Shown in pieces: positions 25,840 through 33,515 of a DNA stretch of 64,000 bases; position 1 is the first letter of the stretch, and every line of letters begins with the position of its first letter. A program made the position numbers and the translations under genes. The notes below the pieces were generated by a model that was not told the origin of the DNA, ran no database searches, and saw nothing but the letters and a program-made list of their open reading frames with translations. The DNA comes from Chitinophagaceae bacterium 26-R-25 (GTDB lineage: Bacteria; Bacteroidota; Bacteroidia; Chitinophagales; Chitinophagaceae): assembly GCA_029906195.1 (NCBI GenBank), contig JARWSJ010000003.1, positions 620,001-684,000 on the forward strand, given 5' to 3'.

Positions 25840-26096
25840 ATTGAAAATTGAAAGTTGAAAATTGAAAATGCTTTGAGTCAATCAGACTGTTTCATTCGCT
25901 CTGCGAAGCTTCTAGCTTCGCAGGTGTATTCTATCGCCTCCGGCGATGCTTGGAATGATTGCCAAAGGCAATGAAATGTAGCTGCAAGGCTACAAACCTT
26001 GCAAAGCAGAAAAAGTTGAAAATTGAAAATGCTTTGAGTCAATCAGACTGTTTCATCTGAAGCATTTTCAATTTTCAACCTTCAATTTTCAATTAA
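25840..26096. repeat. Family B palindrome, copy 2, interrupted by a family C element
   Basis: The family B left arm begins at 25840 and the right arm ends at 26096 (TTCAATTTTCAATTA). A 110-bp family C element sits at 25898-26007. On either side of C is an exact 45-bp direct repeat (25851-25895 and 26012-26056) of part of the B arm and B loop. Without C and one repeat copy, the sequence would be a normal B element like that at 16791-16884. Confidence 0.9.
25898..26007. repeat. Family C four-hairpin element, copy 1
   Basis: Four hairpins lie in a row: GCGAAGC/GCTTCGC, ATCGCC/GGCGAT, ATTGCC/GGCAAT and GCAAGG/CCTTGC. The second copy (53681-53786) has the same order. Three base pairs differ between the copies by changes on both sides of a stem: two in hairpin 1 and one in hairpin 2. 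No coding frame is present. Confidence 0.9.
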
Positions 26097-27497
26097 CTAC
26101 TTCGCTCCCGCCGCCTGCATCACAGCCGGCTTAATATTCTGATTTACTCTAAACAAATTATTCGGATCGTACTTTGCTTTTATCATGGCGAGCCTGTCGT
26201 AATTGTCTTTGTAAGTAGCCCTGATTCTGTCCTGGCCTTCATCCATCATAAAATTGATGTAAGCGCCACCTGCAGAATATGGGTGAAGCGCTTCCCAATA
26301 GTCTTTGGTCCATTTTGTTACCAGGTCCCTGTTTGCCGGATCAGGGTCAACACCCACAATCACCTGCGCCCAGGTGGCATCACGATAGCTCCATGGAGTT
26401 TCATCATTTTTTATTCTGCCAGCAGCACCGTTTACCGGATACATATGCATGGTGGACCACATTGTTGGCATTTCGCTACCATATTTGATGTGCTCATCAA
26501 TAGCTTTGTCATTTAACTCATTCATATAGTCAGCACGCCAGTACCACTGGTAGCCCGGCACATACAAAGCGTCAAACATGCCCTGCAAAGCAGGATGAGG
26601 AATAGGGCCTACAAAATCCAATGCAATATTTCCAAGATTGCGAATAGGTTCAAATACTTTCTCTGCTTTATCCAGCGGACCAGCATAAGCCCACACGATG
26701 CCGCACATTTTTTTATTATGTAAATTTTCAGGGAACGGAGGGCCTGGAGGAACAGTAAGAAAAGCAAAGAAACCGTTGAGTTCATCAGGAGCAGTTGTAA
26801 TAAAATCACGGTACCATTTCATTATCCGTTTGCTCTCGCTGAGTTCCCAAAGCATTGGTCCAGCATATAAAGTATCCACATTGTGAAGCCTGAACAGGAA
26901 TGAAGTAACTACGCCAAAATTGCCACCGCCGCCACGAAGCGCCCAAAACAAATCTTCATTATTTTTTTCGTTCGCTGTAACGCAAGAGCCATCTGCCAGC
27001 ACAACATCTGCCTCTAATAAGTTGTCAATTGTCAATCCGCATTTCCGGGTGAGGTGGCCCAGACCGCCACCGAGCGTAAGTCCACCAACTCCGGTAGTTG
27101 AAATGATACCACTTGGTGTAGCAAGTCCAAACGCATGTGTAGCGTGGTCAACGTCCGCCCATGTACTACCGCCGCCCACACGTACCGTTTTCGCAACCGG
27201 GTCAACATGGGCATAGCGGATGCCTGAAAGGGCAATGACCAATCCATCATCACAAACACCTAATCCACCACCATTGTGGCCTCCGCCACGAACGGCGAGT
27301 AAAATTTTGTTTTCTCTTGCATAGTTTACGCAGGCAATTACATCCGCCACATCATTGCATTTTGCAATGGCGGCAGGCTTTTTGTCGATCATGCCATTGT
27401 AAACCTTACGGGCAAGATTATAGTTTGCATCGGTGGGTTCAATAAGCTCACCGCGCAGCATTCCTCTTAGCTGCTGAAAATTATTTTCCTGAGCCAT
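26097..27497 (-). CDS. FAD-binding oxidoreductase with berberine-bridge-type C-terminus
   Basis: This 466-residue flavoprotein of the PCMH/VAO class has the FAD domain stretch ARENKILLAVRGGGHNGGG; His74 there is the usual covalent 8-alpha-histidyl flavin site. Then come TTGVGGLTLGGGLGHLTRKCGL and LLEADVVLADG. The C-terminal BBE motif is YINFMMDEGQDRIRATYKDNYDRLAMIKAKYDPNNLFRVNQNI. The second covalent Cys of bicovalent enzymes (in a C-P-T-V-G-V-G-G context) is absent: the matching stretch is I-S-T-T-G-V-G-G. There is no signal peptide. The substrate, perhaps a sugar or aromatic alcohol, cannot be told. It has an unusually strong Shine-Dalgarno sequence. Confidence 0.88.
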   Translation of the reverse strand: MAQENNFQQLRGMLRGELIEPTDANYNLARKVYNGMIDKKPAAIAKCNDVADVIACVNYARENKILLAVRGGGHNGGGLGVCDDGLVIALSGIRYAHVDPVAKTVRVGGGSTWADVDHATHAFGLATPSGIISTTGVGGLTLGGGLGHLTRKCGLTIDNLLEADVVLADGSCVTANEKNNEDLFWALRGGGGNFGVVTSFLFRLHNVDTLYAGPMLWELSESKRIMKWYRDFITTAPDELNGFFAFLTVPPGPPFPENLHNKKMCGIVWAYAGPLDKAEKVFEPIRNLGNIALDFVGPIPHPALQGMFDALYVPGYQWYWRADYMNELNDKAIDEHIKYGSEMPTMWSTMHMYPVNGAAGRIKNDETPWSYRDATWAQVIVGVDPDPANRDLVTKWTKDYWEALHPYSAGGAYINFMMDEGQDRIRATYKDNYDRLAMIKAKYDPNNLFRVNQNIKPAVMQAAGAK

Positions 27498-27502
27498 AGG
27501 TT

Positions 27503-27509
27503 CCTCCTT
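27503..27509 (-). promoter_or_regulatory. Strong Shine-Dalgarno sequence (AAGGAGG)
   Basis: On the minus strand AAGGAGG lies 5 bp before the ATG of the FAD oxidoreductase. Few or no other genes in this window have such a site, in keeping with the general weakness of Shine-Dalgarno use in Bacteroidota. Confidence 0.75.
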
Positions 27510-27758
27510 TTATTGATGTTTAAAAAAATGAATGAGGATAAAAGGATTCAGTAAATCAATTGTTTTTTGAGGGGGATTGGAGTCGATGAGATGACGGGGT
27601 TATTTCCGAAGATTTTACATTATTTCCAGAAGAATAAAATTACAACAATTCCGGACAAATCAAACCCGAATTGGATTGCCCGGATATTAGGAATTAGAAG
27701 TTAGGAATTGGGAATTTAATGTCGTTTAGTTAAGCTGTTTGAAAAATTAAGGGCATGT

Positions 27759-27856
27759 CGCTTGTCATCCGGACGAAGGAGGGATCTGAGCCTAACACTA
27801 GCGCACACTATGCGTTAACAATCACGCAGATCACTCCTTCGTCGGGATGACAAGCG
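27759..27856. repeat. Family F palindromic repeat, copy 1
   Basis: The left arm (CGCTTGTCATCCGGACGAAG and on to 27788) and the right arm (27827-27856) are inverted copies around a 38-nt spacer. A related element is at 50301-50392. ATCCC-GACGAAGGAGGGATCT type palindromes are known from many bacterial genomes. Confidence 0.85.
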
Positions 27857-27988
27857 TTCTTTTCTAACGGATCACAACCACCATTCCGTTCAAAAATCCT
27901 TAACTATGCGACATTGAGTAAGGAATTAGGAATTGGGGGAACCCCTACCGTGCATCCGTTTCTATTCATTTGCGACTGGGTCAAAAAA

Positions 27989-28025
27989 TCCGTGTAAATC
28001 TGCTAAATCTGTGTCATCTGTGTGC
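27989..28025. repeat. Family O repeat, copy 1
   Basis: The stretch runs from TCCGTGTAAATCTGCTAAAT to CTGTGTCATCTGTGTGC. A related copy is at 59141-59179 (ending CTGTGTCATCTGTGAGCC). It lies just after the hemW gene; the second copy lies just before the GH43 gene. Confidence 0.65.
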
Positions 28026-28036
28026 TTTTTCACTTC

Positions 28037-29164
28037 TCAAACCGCGAACAAATCCGCGGCGATACCATCTGCAAACAGCTTCCCCTCATGTGTTAAGCGG
28101 ATGAAATTATCATGAAAAACAGCCTTGCCCGCAACCACGAATTTTTGAATTCCTGCGACGATGTCAGTAGCAGATTTTTCACCAAAATGATTTTTCACCA
28201 TTGTAACATCAATCCCTTCACTGGTGCGTAAAGCAGTCATGATATATTCATTCAATTGCTGGGTGGGCGTAAGCGTTTCGCCTTCGAAGAAGTTATCGCC
28301 TTCTGCAATTTTTTTAATGTACAAAGGATTGTTGGCAATGTTCCACTGGCGCGAAACGCCATCAAAAGAATGTGCAGACGGCCCAACGCCAAGATATTTT
28401 TCACCGCGCCAGTAAGAAGAATTGTGCTGGCTCCTGAACCCTTTTTTTGCAAAATTGGAAATTTCGTAGTGCTCGAAACCCGCATCCGAGAGCCATTTCA
28501 TCAAATCGAGAAACTGTTGCGATTGCAAATCCTGGTTAACGTCCTGCAGTTTCTTTTGCTCGATCATTTTTTCCAGCGCTGTTTTAGGTTCCACCGTCAG
28601 TGCATAGCAGGAGAGATGTGGAATGTTCAAATCAATGGCAGTTTGCACATTTTGTTGCCATTTTTCATTCGTAAGCGTTGGTGTTCCGTAAATAAGGTCA
28701 ATTGTAATATTGTGTATGCCCGCTTCCTGTGCCAGCAAAATGGATTGCCTTGCCTGTGTTGCATTGTGGGCCCTGTTCATCCATTGAAGGTCCTCTTCAA
28801 AAAAAGATTGTATGCCAATGCTCAGTCTGTTTATTCCTGCATTTTTCCAAACTTGTAAACTTTCGGCATTGATGTCATCCGGATTTGTTTCCAGCGTTAT
28901 TTCAATGTTGTCGTTGATAGAAAAATTTTCATACAGCGCAGTAAAAATCCTGTTCAACTCCTCTGCAGACAACAGGCTTGGCGTGCCACCACCAAAATAG
29001 ATCGTGTTTATTTTTTCGTCAGCAAGATATGCTTTGCGCAATGCTATTTCCTTTACAATCGCATCGACAAACGCCGGCTTCAGTTGCAGCGATGTAGAGA
29101 AATGAAAATTACAATAATGACAGGCTTTCTTACAAAAAGGAATGTGAATATAAATGCCTGCCAT
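28037..29164 (-). CDS. hemW: Radical SAM heme chaperone HemW
   Basis: This 375-residue protein starts AGIYIHIPFCKKACHYCNFHFS with the radical SAM C-x3-C-x2-C cluster motif. It then has TIYFGGGTPSLLSAEELNRI, ITLETNPDDI and NRLSIGIQSFFEEDLQWMNRAH, the usual HemN/HemW core. The length, the lack of the N-terminal extension of HemN, and the motif HNSSYWRGEKYLGVGPSAHSF favour HemW, which binds and delivers heme, over coproporphyrinogen dehydrogenase. Start ATG at 29164. It is a single gene flanked by repeats. Another heme gene, hemD, is 3.2 kb away in a different unit. Confidence 0.92.
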   Translation of the reverse strand: MAGIYIHIPFCKKACHYCNFHFSTSLQLKPAFVDAIVKEIALRKAYLADEKINTIYFGGGTPSLLSAEELNRIFTALYENFSINDNIEITLETNPDDINAESLQVWKNAGINRLSIGIQSFFEEDLQWMNRAHNATQARQSILLAQEAGIHNITIDLIYGTPTLTNEKWQQNVQTAIDLNIPHLSCYALTVEPKTALEKMIEQKKLQDVNQDLQSQQFLDLMKWLSDAGFEHYEISNFAKKGFRSQHNSSYWRGEKYLGVGPSAHSFDGVSRQWNIANNPLYIKKIAEGDNFFEGETLTPTQQLNEYIMTALRTSEGIDVTMVKNHFGEKSATDIVAGIQKFVVAGKAVFHDNFIRLTHEGKLFADGIAADLFAV

Positions 29165-29199
29165 GCGAATTTTTTTTTGAATATTACAGTTTAATTTAG

Positions 29200-29358
29200 A
29201 AAGTTGTTAGTTATTCGCAGTCGCCAGCAGCCGGTAACCGGTAGCCAGTGTTTCTGTGAAACAAACCTGATTAATTTTGACAGCTAGTTAACAATAGAAG
29301 TGATGCCGCTGGCTACTGGCCACCGGCTACAGGGATCGTTTCTAACAACTAACAACTC
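29200..29358. repeat. Family G palindromic repeat, copy 1
   Basis: The left arm (29200-29250) and right arm (29308-29358) are imperfect inverted repeats of about 50 bp made of heptamers. The outer ones are near TTGTTAG and the inner ones near CGGTAAC/CGGTAGC. The right arm ends 11 bp before the BamA-like start codon. A second copy is at 42726-42863. Confidence 0.85.
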
Positions 29359-29368
29359 CTCAAAAAGC

Positions 29369-31153
29369 ATGGCAAAGGTACAAGGTTATATTAACATCAT
29401 TCTGCTGGCGGTTTCCGTAATGGCATGTTGCTCCGCACAGGCGCAGTATGTGTTGCGCATTGTGCCCGTAGACAGGGATGAAAATATAATCAAATCGCTG
29501 CGTTTGCAGGAAAGCTTTGCCAGTCGCCAGCTTTGCGTGGATTATGTCAATCAGCTTCCACAAAAGCTACAGGAGAAAGGCTATCCCGCCGCTTCTGTCG
29601 ATAGTTTGCATCTGGATTCAACGTTTGCCACCATCCATCTATTTCTCGGCGAGCGCTATCAACTCGCATATGTTGACATTACTTCCGTCGATGCAAAAAT
29701 GATGGATCAGATCGGATGGAACTCAAAACTGTATTTCAACAAACCTTTAAACATTACACAACTTCAGCAACTAGAGCAAAGAATACTTGACTATTTCGAG
29801 AACAACGGACACCCTTTTGCCAAAGTGCAACTCGACAGTGTGGGTTATGAAGAAAGTAAGTTTTACGCTAGCCTTAAAGTAGACAAGGGCCCATTGTACA
29901 AGATCGACAGCATTCGGGTATATGGCAACGTGAAGATATCCAGCAATTTCCTGCAGCGTTACCTGGGTATTTTAAATGGTAGTCCATACTCGAAATCAAC
30001 ACTTCAAAAGATCAGTACAAGATTGCGCGAGTTGCCATTCTTACAGGAAGAAAAAGGCTGGGATATGACAATGGTAAGCGCAGGCGCCGTAGTTAACCTT
30101 TACCTGAAGCCCAAAAAGGCAAGCCAGATCAATGCATTGATTGGACTGCAGCCGTCAAGCGATCAGAATGATAATAAACTGCTGGTGACCGGCGAAGCCA
30201 ACATCAACTTACGCAACGCTTTGGGATCGGGTGAAACAATAGGCTTGAACTGGCAACAATTGCAGGTAAAGTCGCCAAGGCTCAATCTCGCCTATCAGCA
30301 GCCGTTCATTTTTAAAAGTCCGTTTGGACTAAACCTTGGGTTTGATCTGCTGAAAAAAGACTCTTCCTATGTCAATATTAATTTTGTGCTGGGCGTTCAA
30401 TATGCATTCTCCGCATCGCAAACAGGGAGGGTGTTTTTCCAAAGCTTCAGGACAAATCTGCTGGACCTGGACACCAATGCCATCAAAGAAAGTAAAACAC
30501 TACCCAACGAAATAGACGAAACCATCAACAATCTTGGGATTGACTACGAACTGTTCAGGACTAACTATCGCTTCAATCCGCGAAAAGGAAATGAATTGCA
30601 TCTTTTGCTAACTGCCGGCACAAGGACCATCCGCAAGAACAACAGTATTGTAAAACTCAGCAGTCCCGATTTCTCCTATGAGTCATTATACGACACCGTT
30701 AAGCTAAACAGCTATCAGTTTAAGATCAAGATAGATGCCGCGCATTTCTTTCCTATTCAAAGCAGCTCTACGCTAAAATTAGGCGCAAATATCGGCTGGC
30801 TGCAAAGCCCGTCCATTTACAGGAATGAATTGTTCCAGATTGGTGGTTACAAATTGCTGCGCGGTTTTGATGAAGAAAGCATTTACGCCTCCCAATACAC
30901 TGTAGGTACCGTAGAGTACAGGTTCCTGATCGGCCTGAATTCTTACCTGTTCTCATTTGTAGATGGTGCCTGGGTAGCCAACAAAAGTATTTACACAAAT
31001 ACCACCAATACTTTCATCGGTGCCGGCCTCGGCCTCGCCTTTGAAACCACCGCCGGCCTTTTCAACATTTCCTTTGCCGCCGGCAAACGCAACGACGTGA
31101 AGTTTAATGCGAGGCAGTCGAAGATACATTTGGGGTATGTAACCTATTTCTAG
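29369..31153 (+). CDS. BamA/TamA family outer-membrane protein
   Basis: This 594-residue protein has a signal peptide (KVQGYINIILLAVSVMACCSAQAQ), then POTRA-like segments at about 25-240 (YQLAYVDITSVDAKMM, LYKIDSIRVYGNVKISSNFLQRYLG). A C-terminal 16-strand barrel of the Omp85 type carries ELFQIGGYKLLRGFDEESIYASQ, the conserved R-G-F/Y motif of the L6 loop. Such proteins insert or move proteins across the outer membrane. It is shorter than BamA (usually about 800 or more residues), so a TamA-like or lineage-specific role is more likely. The start at 29369 was chosen for the signal peptide; the upstream frame lies in a family G repeat. Confidence 0.88.
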   Translation: MAKVQGYINIILLAVSVMACCSAQAQYVLRIVPVDRDENIIKSLRLQESFASRQLCVDYVNQLPQKLQEKGYPAASVDSLHLDSTFATIHLFLGERYQLAYVDITSVDAKMMDQIGWNSKLYFNKPLNITQLQQLEQRILDYFENNGHPFAKVQLDSVGYEESKFYASLKVDKGPLYKIDSIRVYGNVKISSNFLQRYLGILNGSPYSKSTLQKISTRLRELPFLQEEKGWDMTMVSAGAVVNLYLKPKKASQINALIGLQPSSDQNDNKLLVTGEANINLRNALGSGETIGLNWQQLQVKSPRLNLAYQQPFIFKSPFGLNLGFDLLKKDSSYVNINFVLGVQYAFSASQTGRVFFQSFRTNLLDLDTNAIKESKTLPNEIDETINNLGIDYELFRTNYRFNPRKGNELHLLLTAGTRTIRKNNSIVKLSSPDFSYESLYDTVKLNSYQFKIKIDAAHFFPIQSSSTLKLGANIGWLQSPSIYRNELFQIGGYKLLRGFDEESIYASQYTVGTVEYRFLIGLNSYLFSFVDGAWVANKSIYTNTTNTFIGAGLGLAFETTAGLFNISFAAGKRNDVKFNARQSKIHLGYVTYF

Positions 31154-31156
31154 AAT

Positions 31157-31295
31157 AATTAATAATTAATAATTAAAAATTAATAAGACTGCGTTTTTGA
31201 TTGAATGTAACATCGCTGGCTTTTTTAAAATAAAGAGTTGTTTTCTTCGTTTAGAAGGCTGCGCCCATTAATTCTTAATTATTAATTATTAATTA
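31157..31295. repeat. Family H palindromic repeat
   Basis: The left arm at 31157-31188 (tandem TAATTAA heptamers) and right arm at 31267-31295 are inverted copies around a 78-nt spacer. It sits between the BamA-like gene and the DUF4271 gene. Confidence 0.85.
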
Positions 31296-31307
31296 CACCC
31301 CGCACCT

Positions 31308-31315
31308 TATTTTTG
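31308..31315 (+). promoter_or_regulatory. -7 element (TATTTTTG) for the DUF4271-hemD operon
   Basis: TATTTTTG fits TAnnTTTG and lies 20 bp before the GTG start of the DUF4271 gene. It begins 12 bp after the family H right arm, so the -33 region is inside the repeat. Confidence 0.5.
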
Positions 31316-31335
31316 TAAACAACCAATCAGTTTTT

Positions 31336-32364
31336 GTGAAATATTTTTTACTACTGTTTTTTGTCCTGTGTTCGTTTATCCAAAAAACTGCTGCCCAAAG
31401 TGGAAATGATTCTGCGGTATCTCCGGCGCCCCCGCCGCAGGAGCAAGTTGTTGATACGCCTAAGCCCGTTGTAAAAAAAGCACCAAAGCCGGCAGTAAAG
31501 AAGCCGGTATTAGATTCAGCGAAAAGGGCAGAACTGCTGCTAAAAAAAGATTCCACCCGACCAGTAAAAGATTCAATTGCACCAATAGTAAACACTGTTG
31601 AGGCAGAGAAAGACACTGTTTATTTCAATTATGGTGGTGTGCTCACGCAAAACCGGTATTATAATTTTACCGGGAATCCCGTTTTGCCGAGGATCCAGGT
31701 AAAACATCACGATCATAAGGAAGATGAATTTTACCTGCTGTTACTAATCATACTTTTCTTCGCGCTCGTAAGAGTCGTTTTTGCGAAATACATGCAGAAT
31801 TTATTTACGGTCATGTTCAGGGCTTCCTTAAAACAGAAACAAATTAGGGAACAGTTATCGCAAACGCCATTACCGTCATTGCTGTTAAATATCTTTTTTG
31901 TGCTCGTTGCGGGTAGTTTTGCGGCTTTTCTGTTGAGATATTACAATGAATTCACGGAAGTTAATTTCTGGCTGCTTGTTTTTTACTCTTCGGTAGTAAT
32001 AAGTCTCGTCTATTTACTGAAATTCCTTGTGTTGAAGTTTACAGGTTGGGTATTTAATCTGAAAGCCGCGGCAAATACCTATATTTTTATTGTCTTCCTC
32101 ATCAACAAATTGCTGGCACTTTTCCTGCTGCCCCTCGTAATATTAATCGCTTTTCAAAGCGCAGAAGCAGATATTTGGGTCACAATTTCATATATCCTCA
32201 TCGTTAGTGCGCTGGTTTATAGATACCTAGCGTCTTTCGGGCCAATTAGAAGCGAAATAAAAGTGAAACAGATTCACTTTTTTCTTTACCTTTGCGCATT
32301 CGAGATAGCACCTCTTTTGCTGATTTACAAGGTGTTGTTGAATTTTTTTGATAAAACAGTATAA
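31336..32364 (+). CDS. DUF4271 domain-containing membrane protein
   Basis: This 342-residue protein has a GTG start, a signal peptide (KYFLLLFFVLCSFIQKTAAQ) and a proline/lysine-rich stretch (about 30-75, with PKPVVKKAPKPAVKKP). The C-terminal two thirds have about seven membrane segments, beginning EFYLLLLIILFFALVRVVFAKY, typical of DUF4271. In Bacteroidota this family is commonly encoded just before a uroporphyrinogen-III synthase gene, as here (18-bp gap). Function is unknown. The link to hemD suggests a role in, or shared regulation with, heme synthesis. Confidence 0.85.
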   Translation: MKYFLLLFFVLCSFIQKTAAQSGNDSAVSPAPPPQEQVVDTPKPVVKKAPKPAVKKPVLDSAKRAELLLKKDSTRPVKDSIAPIVNTVEAEKDTVYFNYGGVLTQNRYYNFTGNPVLPRIQVKHHDHKEDEFYLLLLIILFFALVRVVFAKYMQNLFTVMFRASLKQKQIREQLSQTPLPSLLLNIFFVLVAGSFAAFLLRYYNEFTEVNFWLLVFYSSVVISLVYLLKFLVLKFTGWVFNLKAAANTYIFIVFLINKLLALFLLPLVILIAFQSAEADIWVTISYILIVSALVYRYLASFGPIRSEIKVKQIHFFLYLCAFEIAPLLLIYKVLLNFFDKTV

Positions 32365-32382
32365 TTTTAGCTAAACCATAGC

Positions 32383-33189
32383 ATGCGTCATATGGTAAAA
32401 AACGGTGGCAAGGCAGCTACATCTGCGAAAACTGTTCAGAAGATTTTAATCACCCAACCCAGGCCGGAAACTGAGAAGTCTCCTTATTTCGAATTGGAAA
32501 GGAAATTTAATGTGGAGTTAGACTTCGTGCCATTTATTGTGTTAGAAGGCATTCCGGCAAAAGATTTCCGTAAGCAGAAAATTGACATTGCAGCGTATAC
32601 GGGGGTGATCTTTACGAGCCGTAACGCAATTGATCACTTTTTCAGGATCTGCGAGGAAATGAAGGTGAACGTATCACAGGACACAAAATACTTCTGTATA
32701 ACTGAGGCTGTGGCTTTGTATTTGCAAAAATTTATATTGTACCGTAAAAGAAAGGTCTTTTATGGTGCAGATGGTACAAATAAAAGCCTGTTTGATGTTA
32801 TAAACAAGCACAAGGAAAACGAGAAGTTTTTGTACCCATGTTCCGAGAACCAACAGGATAATGAAATTGTGGGTTGGCTGAAAGCTAATAAGTGCGAGTT
32901 TGCTACGCCATTTATGTACCGGACTATTAGCAGCGATGTTAAGGAAGTCCTGACGAAAACAGAGTATGATATCATTTGCTTTTTCACACCAAGCGGCGTA
33001 AAAAGTCTATTTGATAACTTACCAAAATACAAACAGAACGGTACCAAGATAGGTGCGTTTGGTAGCAATACGTACAAAGCAATTGAAGAAGCCGGTCTGG
33101 AGCTTCACATTAAAGCACCACAACCACAGGCCCCTTCAATGGTCGCAGCACTGGATATGTATTTGAGATCCATCAAAGCAGAAAAATAA
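32383..33189 (+). CDS. hemD: Uroporphyrinogen-III synthase
   Basis: This 268-residue protein should cyclise hydroxymethylbilane to uroporphyrinogen III. It has the two-lobe HemD pattern: KILITQPRPETEKSPYFELERKF, then GVIFTSRNAIDHFFRICEEMKV, and the second lobe FLYPCSENQQDNEIVGWLKANKCEF, YDIICFFTPSGVKSLF, KIGAFGSNTYKAIEEAGLELHIKAP. The motif FTPSGVKSLF and the final A-F-G-S-x-T are characteristic. Sequence identity is usually low in this family, but motif order and the DUF4271 neighbour support it. A terminator follows. Confidence 0.88.
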   Translation: MRHMVKNGGKAATSAKTVQKILITQPRPETEKSPYFELERKFNVELDFVPFIVLEGIPAKDFRKQKIDIAAYTGVIFTSRNAIDHFFRICEEMKVNVSQDTKYFCITEAVALYLQKFILYRKRKVFYGADGTNKSLFDVINKHKENEKFLYPCSENQQDNEIVGWLKANKCEFATPFMYRTISSDVKEVLTKTEYDIICFFTPSGVKSLFDNLPKYKQNGTKIGAFGSNTYKAIEEAGLELHIKAPQPQAPSMVAALDMYLRSIKAEK

Positions 33190-33210
33190 AGTCTTCTGAT
33201 AAAAGAAACT

Positions 33211-33239
33211 AAAGGCAATCGTAATACGGTTGCCTTTTT
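33211..33239 (+). terminator. Rho-independent terminator after hemD
   Basis: AAAGGCAATCG and CGGTTGCCTTT pair around a short loop, followed by T residues. Confidence 0.8.
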
Positions 33240-33269
33240 CGTTTTTGTGCGGCATAGAATGTGAAGCAG

Positions 33270-33497
33270 TGTACGGTGTTAGATGTGCGATGTACGAAAG
33301 TCTTTGGCGAGAATCACTATGTATTTAATTGCAAAATATAACCACTAATGCGCTAAGGAACACTAAGGTTCACTTAGGGATGTTCAAAGTTTCAGCTTTC
33401 CTTAGTGAGACTTTGTGTTCCTTAGCGCCTTAGTGGTAAAAATTCAGGGATAGCACCTCAACGACTTTCGTACACTGTATATCGTACATCGTACATC
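33270..33497. repeat. Family J palindrome with a family I palindrome nested inside
   Basis: Outer arms at 33270-33302 and 33463-33497 are inverted copies of heptamers close to CGTACAT (GTGTACG, ATGTGCG, ATGTACG). Inner arms at 33341-33379 and 33400-33437 are inverted copies built on CACTAAGG/CGCTAAGG units. The inner palindrome fills the spacer of the outer one. A single family I arm also occurs at 45928-45964. Confidence 0.88.
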
Positions 33498-33502
33498 ATT
33501 CT

Positions 33503-33510
33503 TACATTTG
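33503..33510 (+). promoter_or_regulatory. -7 element (TACATTTG) touching the YyaL-type gene
   Basis: TACATTTG is a perfect TAnnTTTG match that ends 5 bp before the ATG at 33516. Initiation about 7 bp downstream would give a leaderless or nearly leaderless mRNA. The -33 region would lie in the right arm of the family J repeat. Confidence 0.45.
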
Positions 33511-33515
33511 CCACC

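Larger units (their letters stand above)
27498..28036. other. Gene-free stretch rich in dispersed repeats
   Basis: This stretch lies between the FAD oxidoreductase start and the hemW stop, both on the minus strand. Direct copies of a TTAGGAA-type repeat (family L half-elements) occur at about 27690-27718 and 27918-27937, a family F palindrome at 27759-27856, and a family O segment at 27989-28025. No gene was found. Confidence 0.6.

Noticed and set aside
26097-27497. Bicovalent flavin oxidase (His plus Cys)
   Set aside because: The His site is present, but the position of the second Cys in the G-V-G-G motif context is Ile/Ser; Cys153 lies in a different place.
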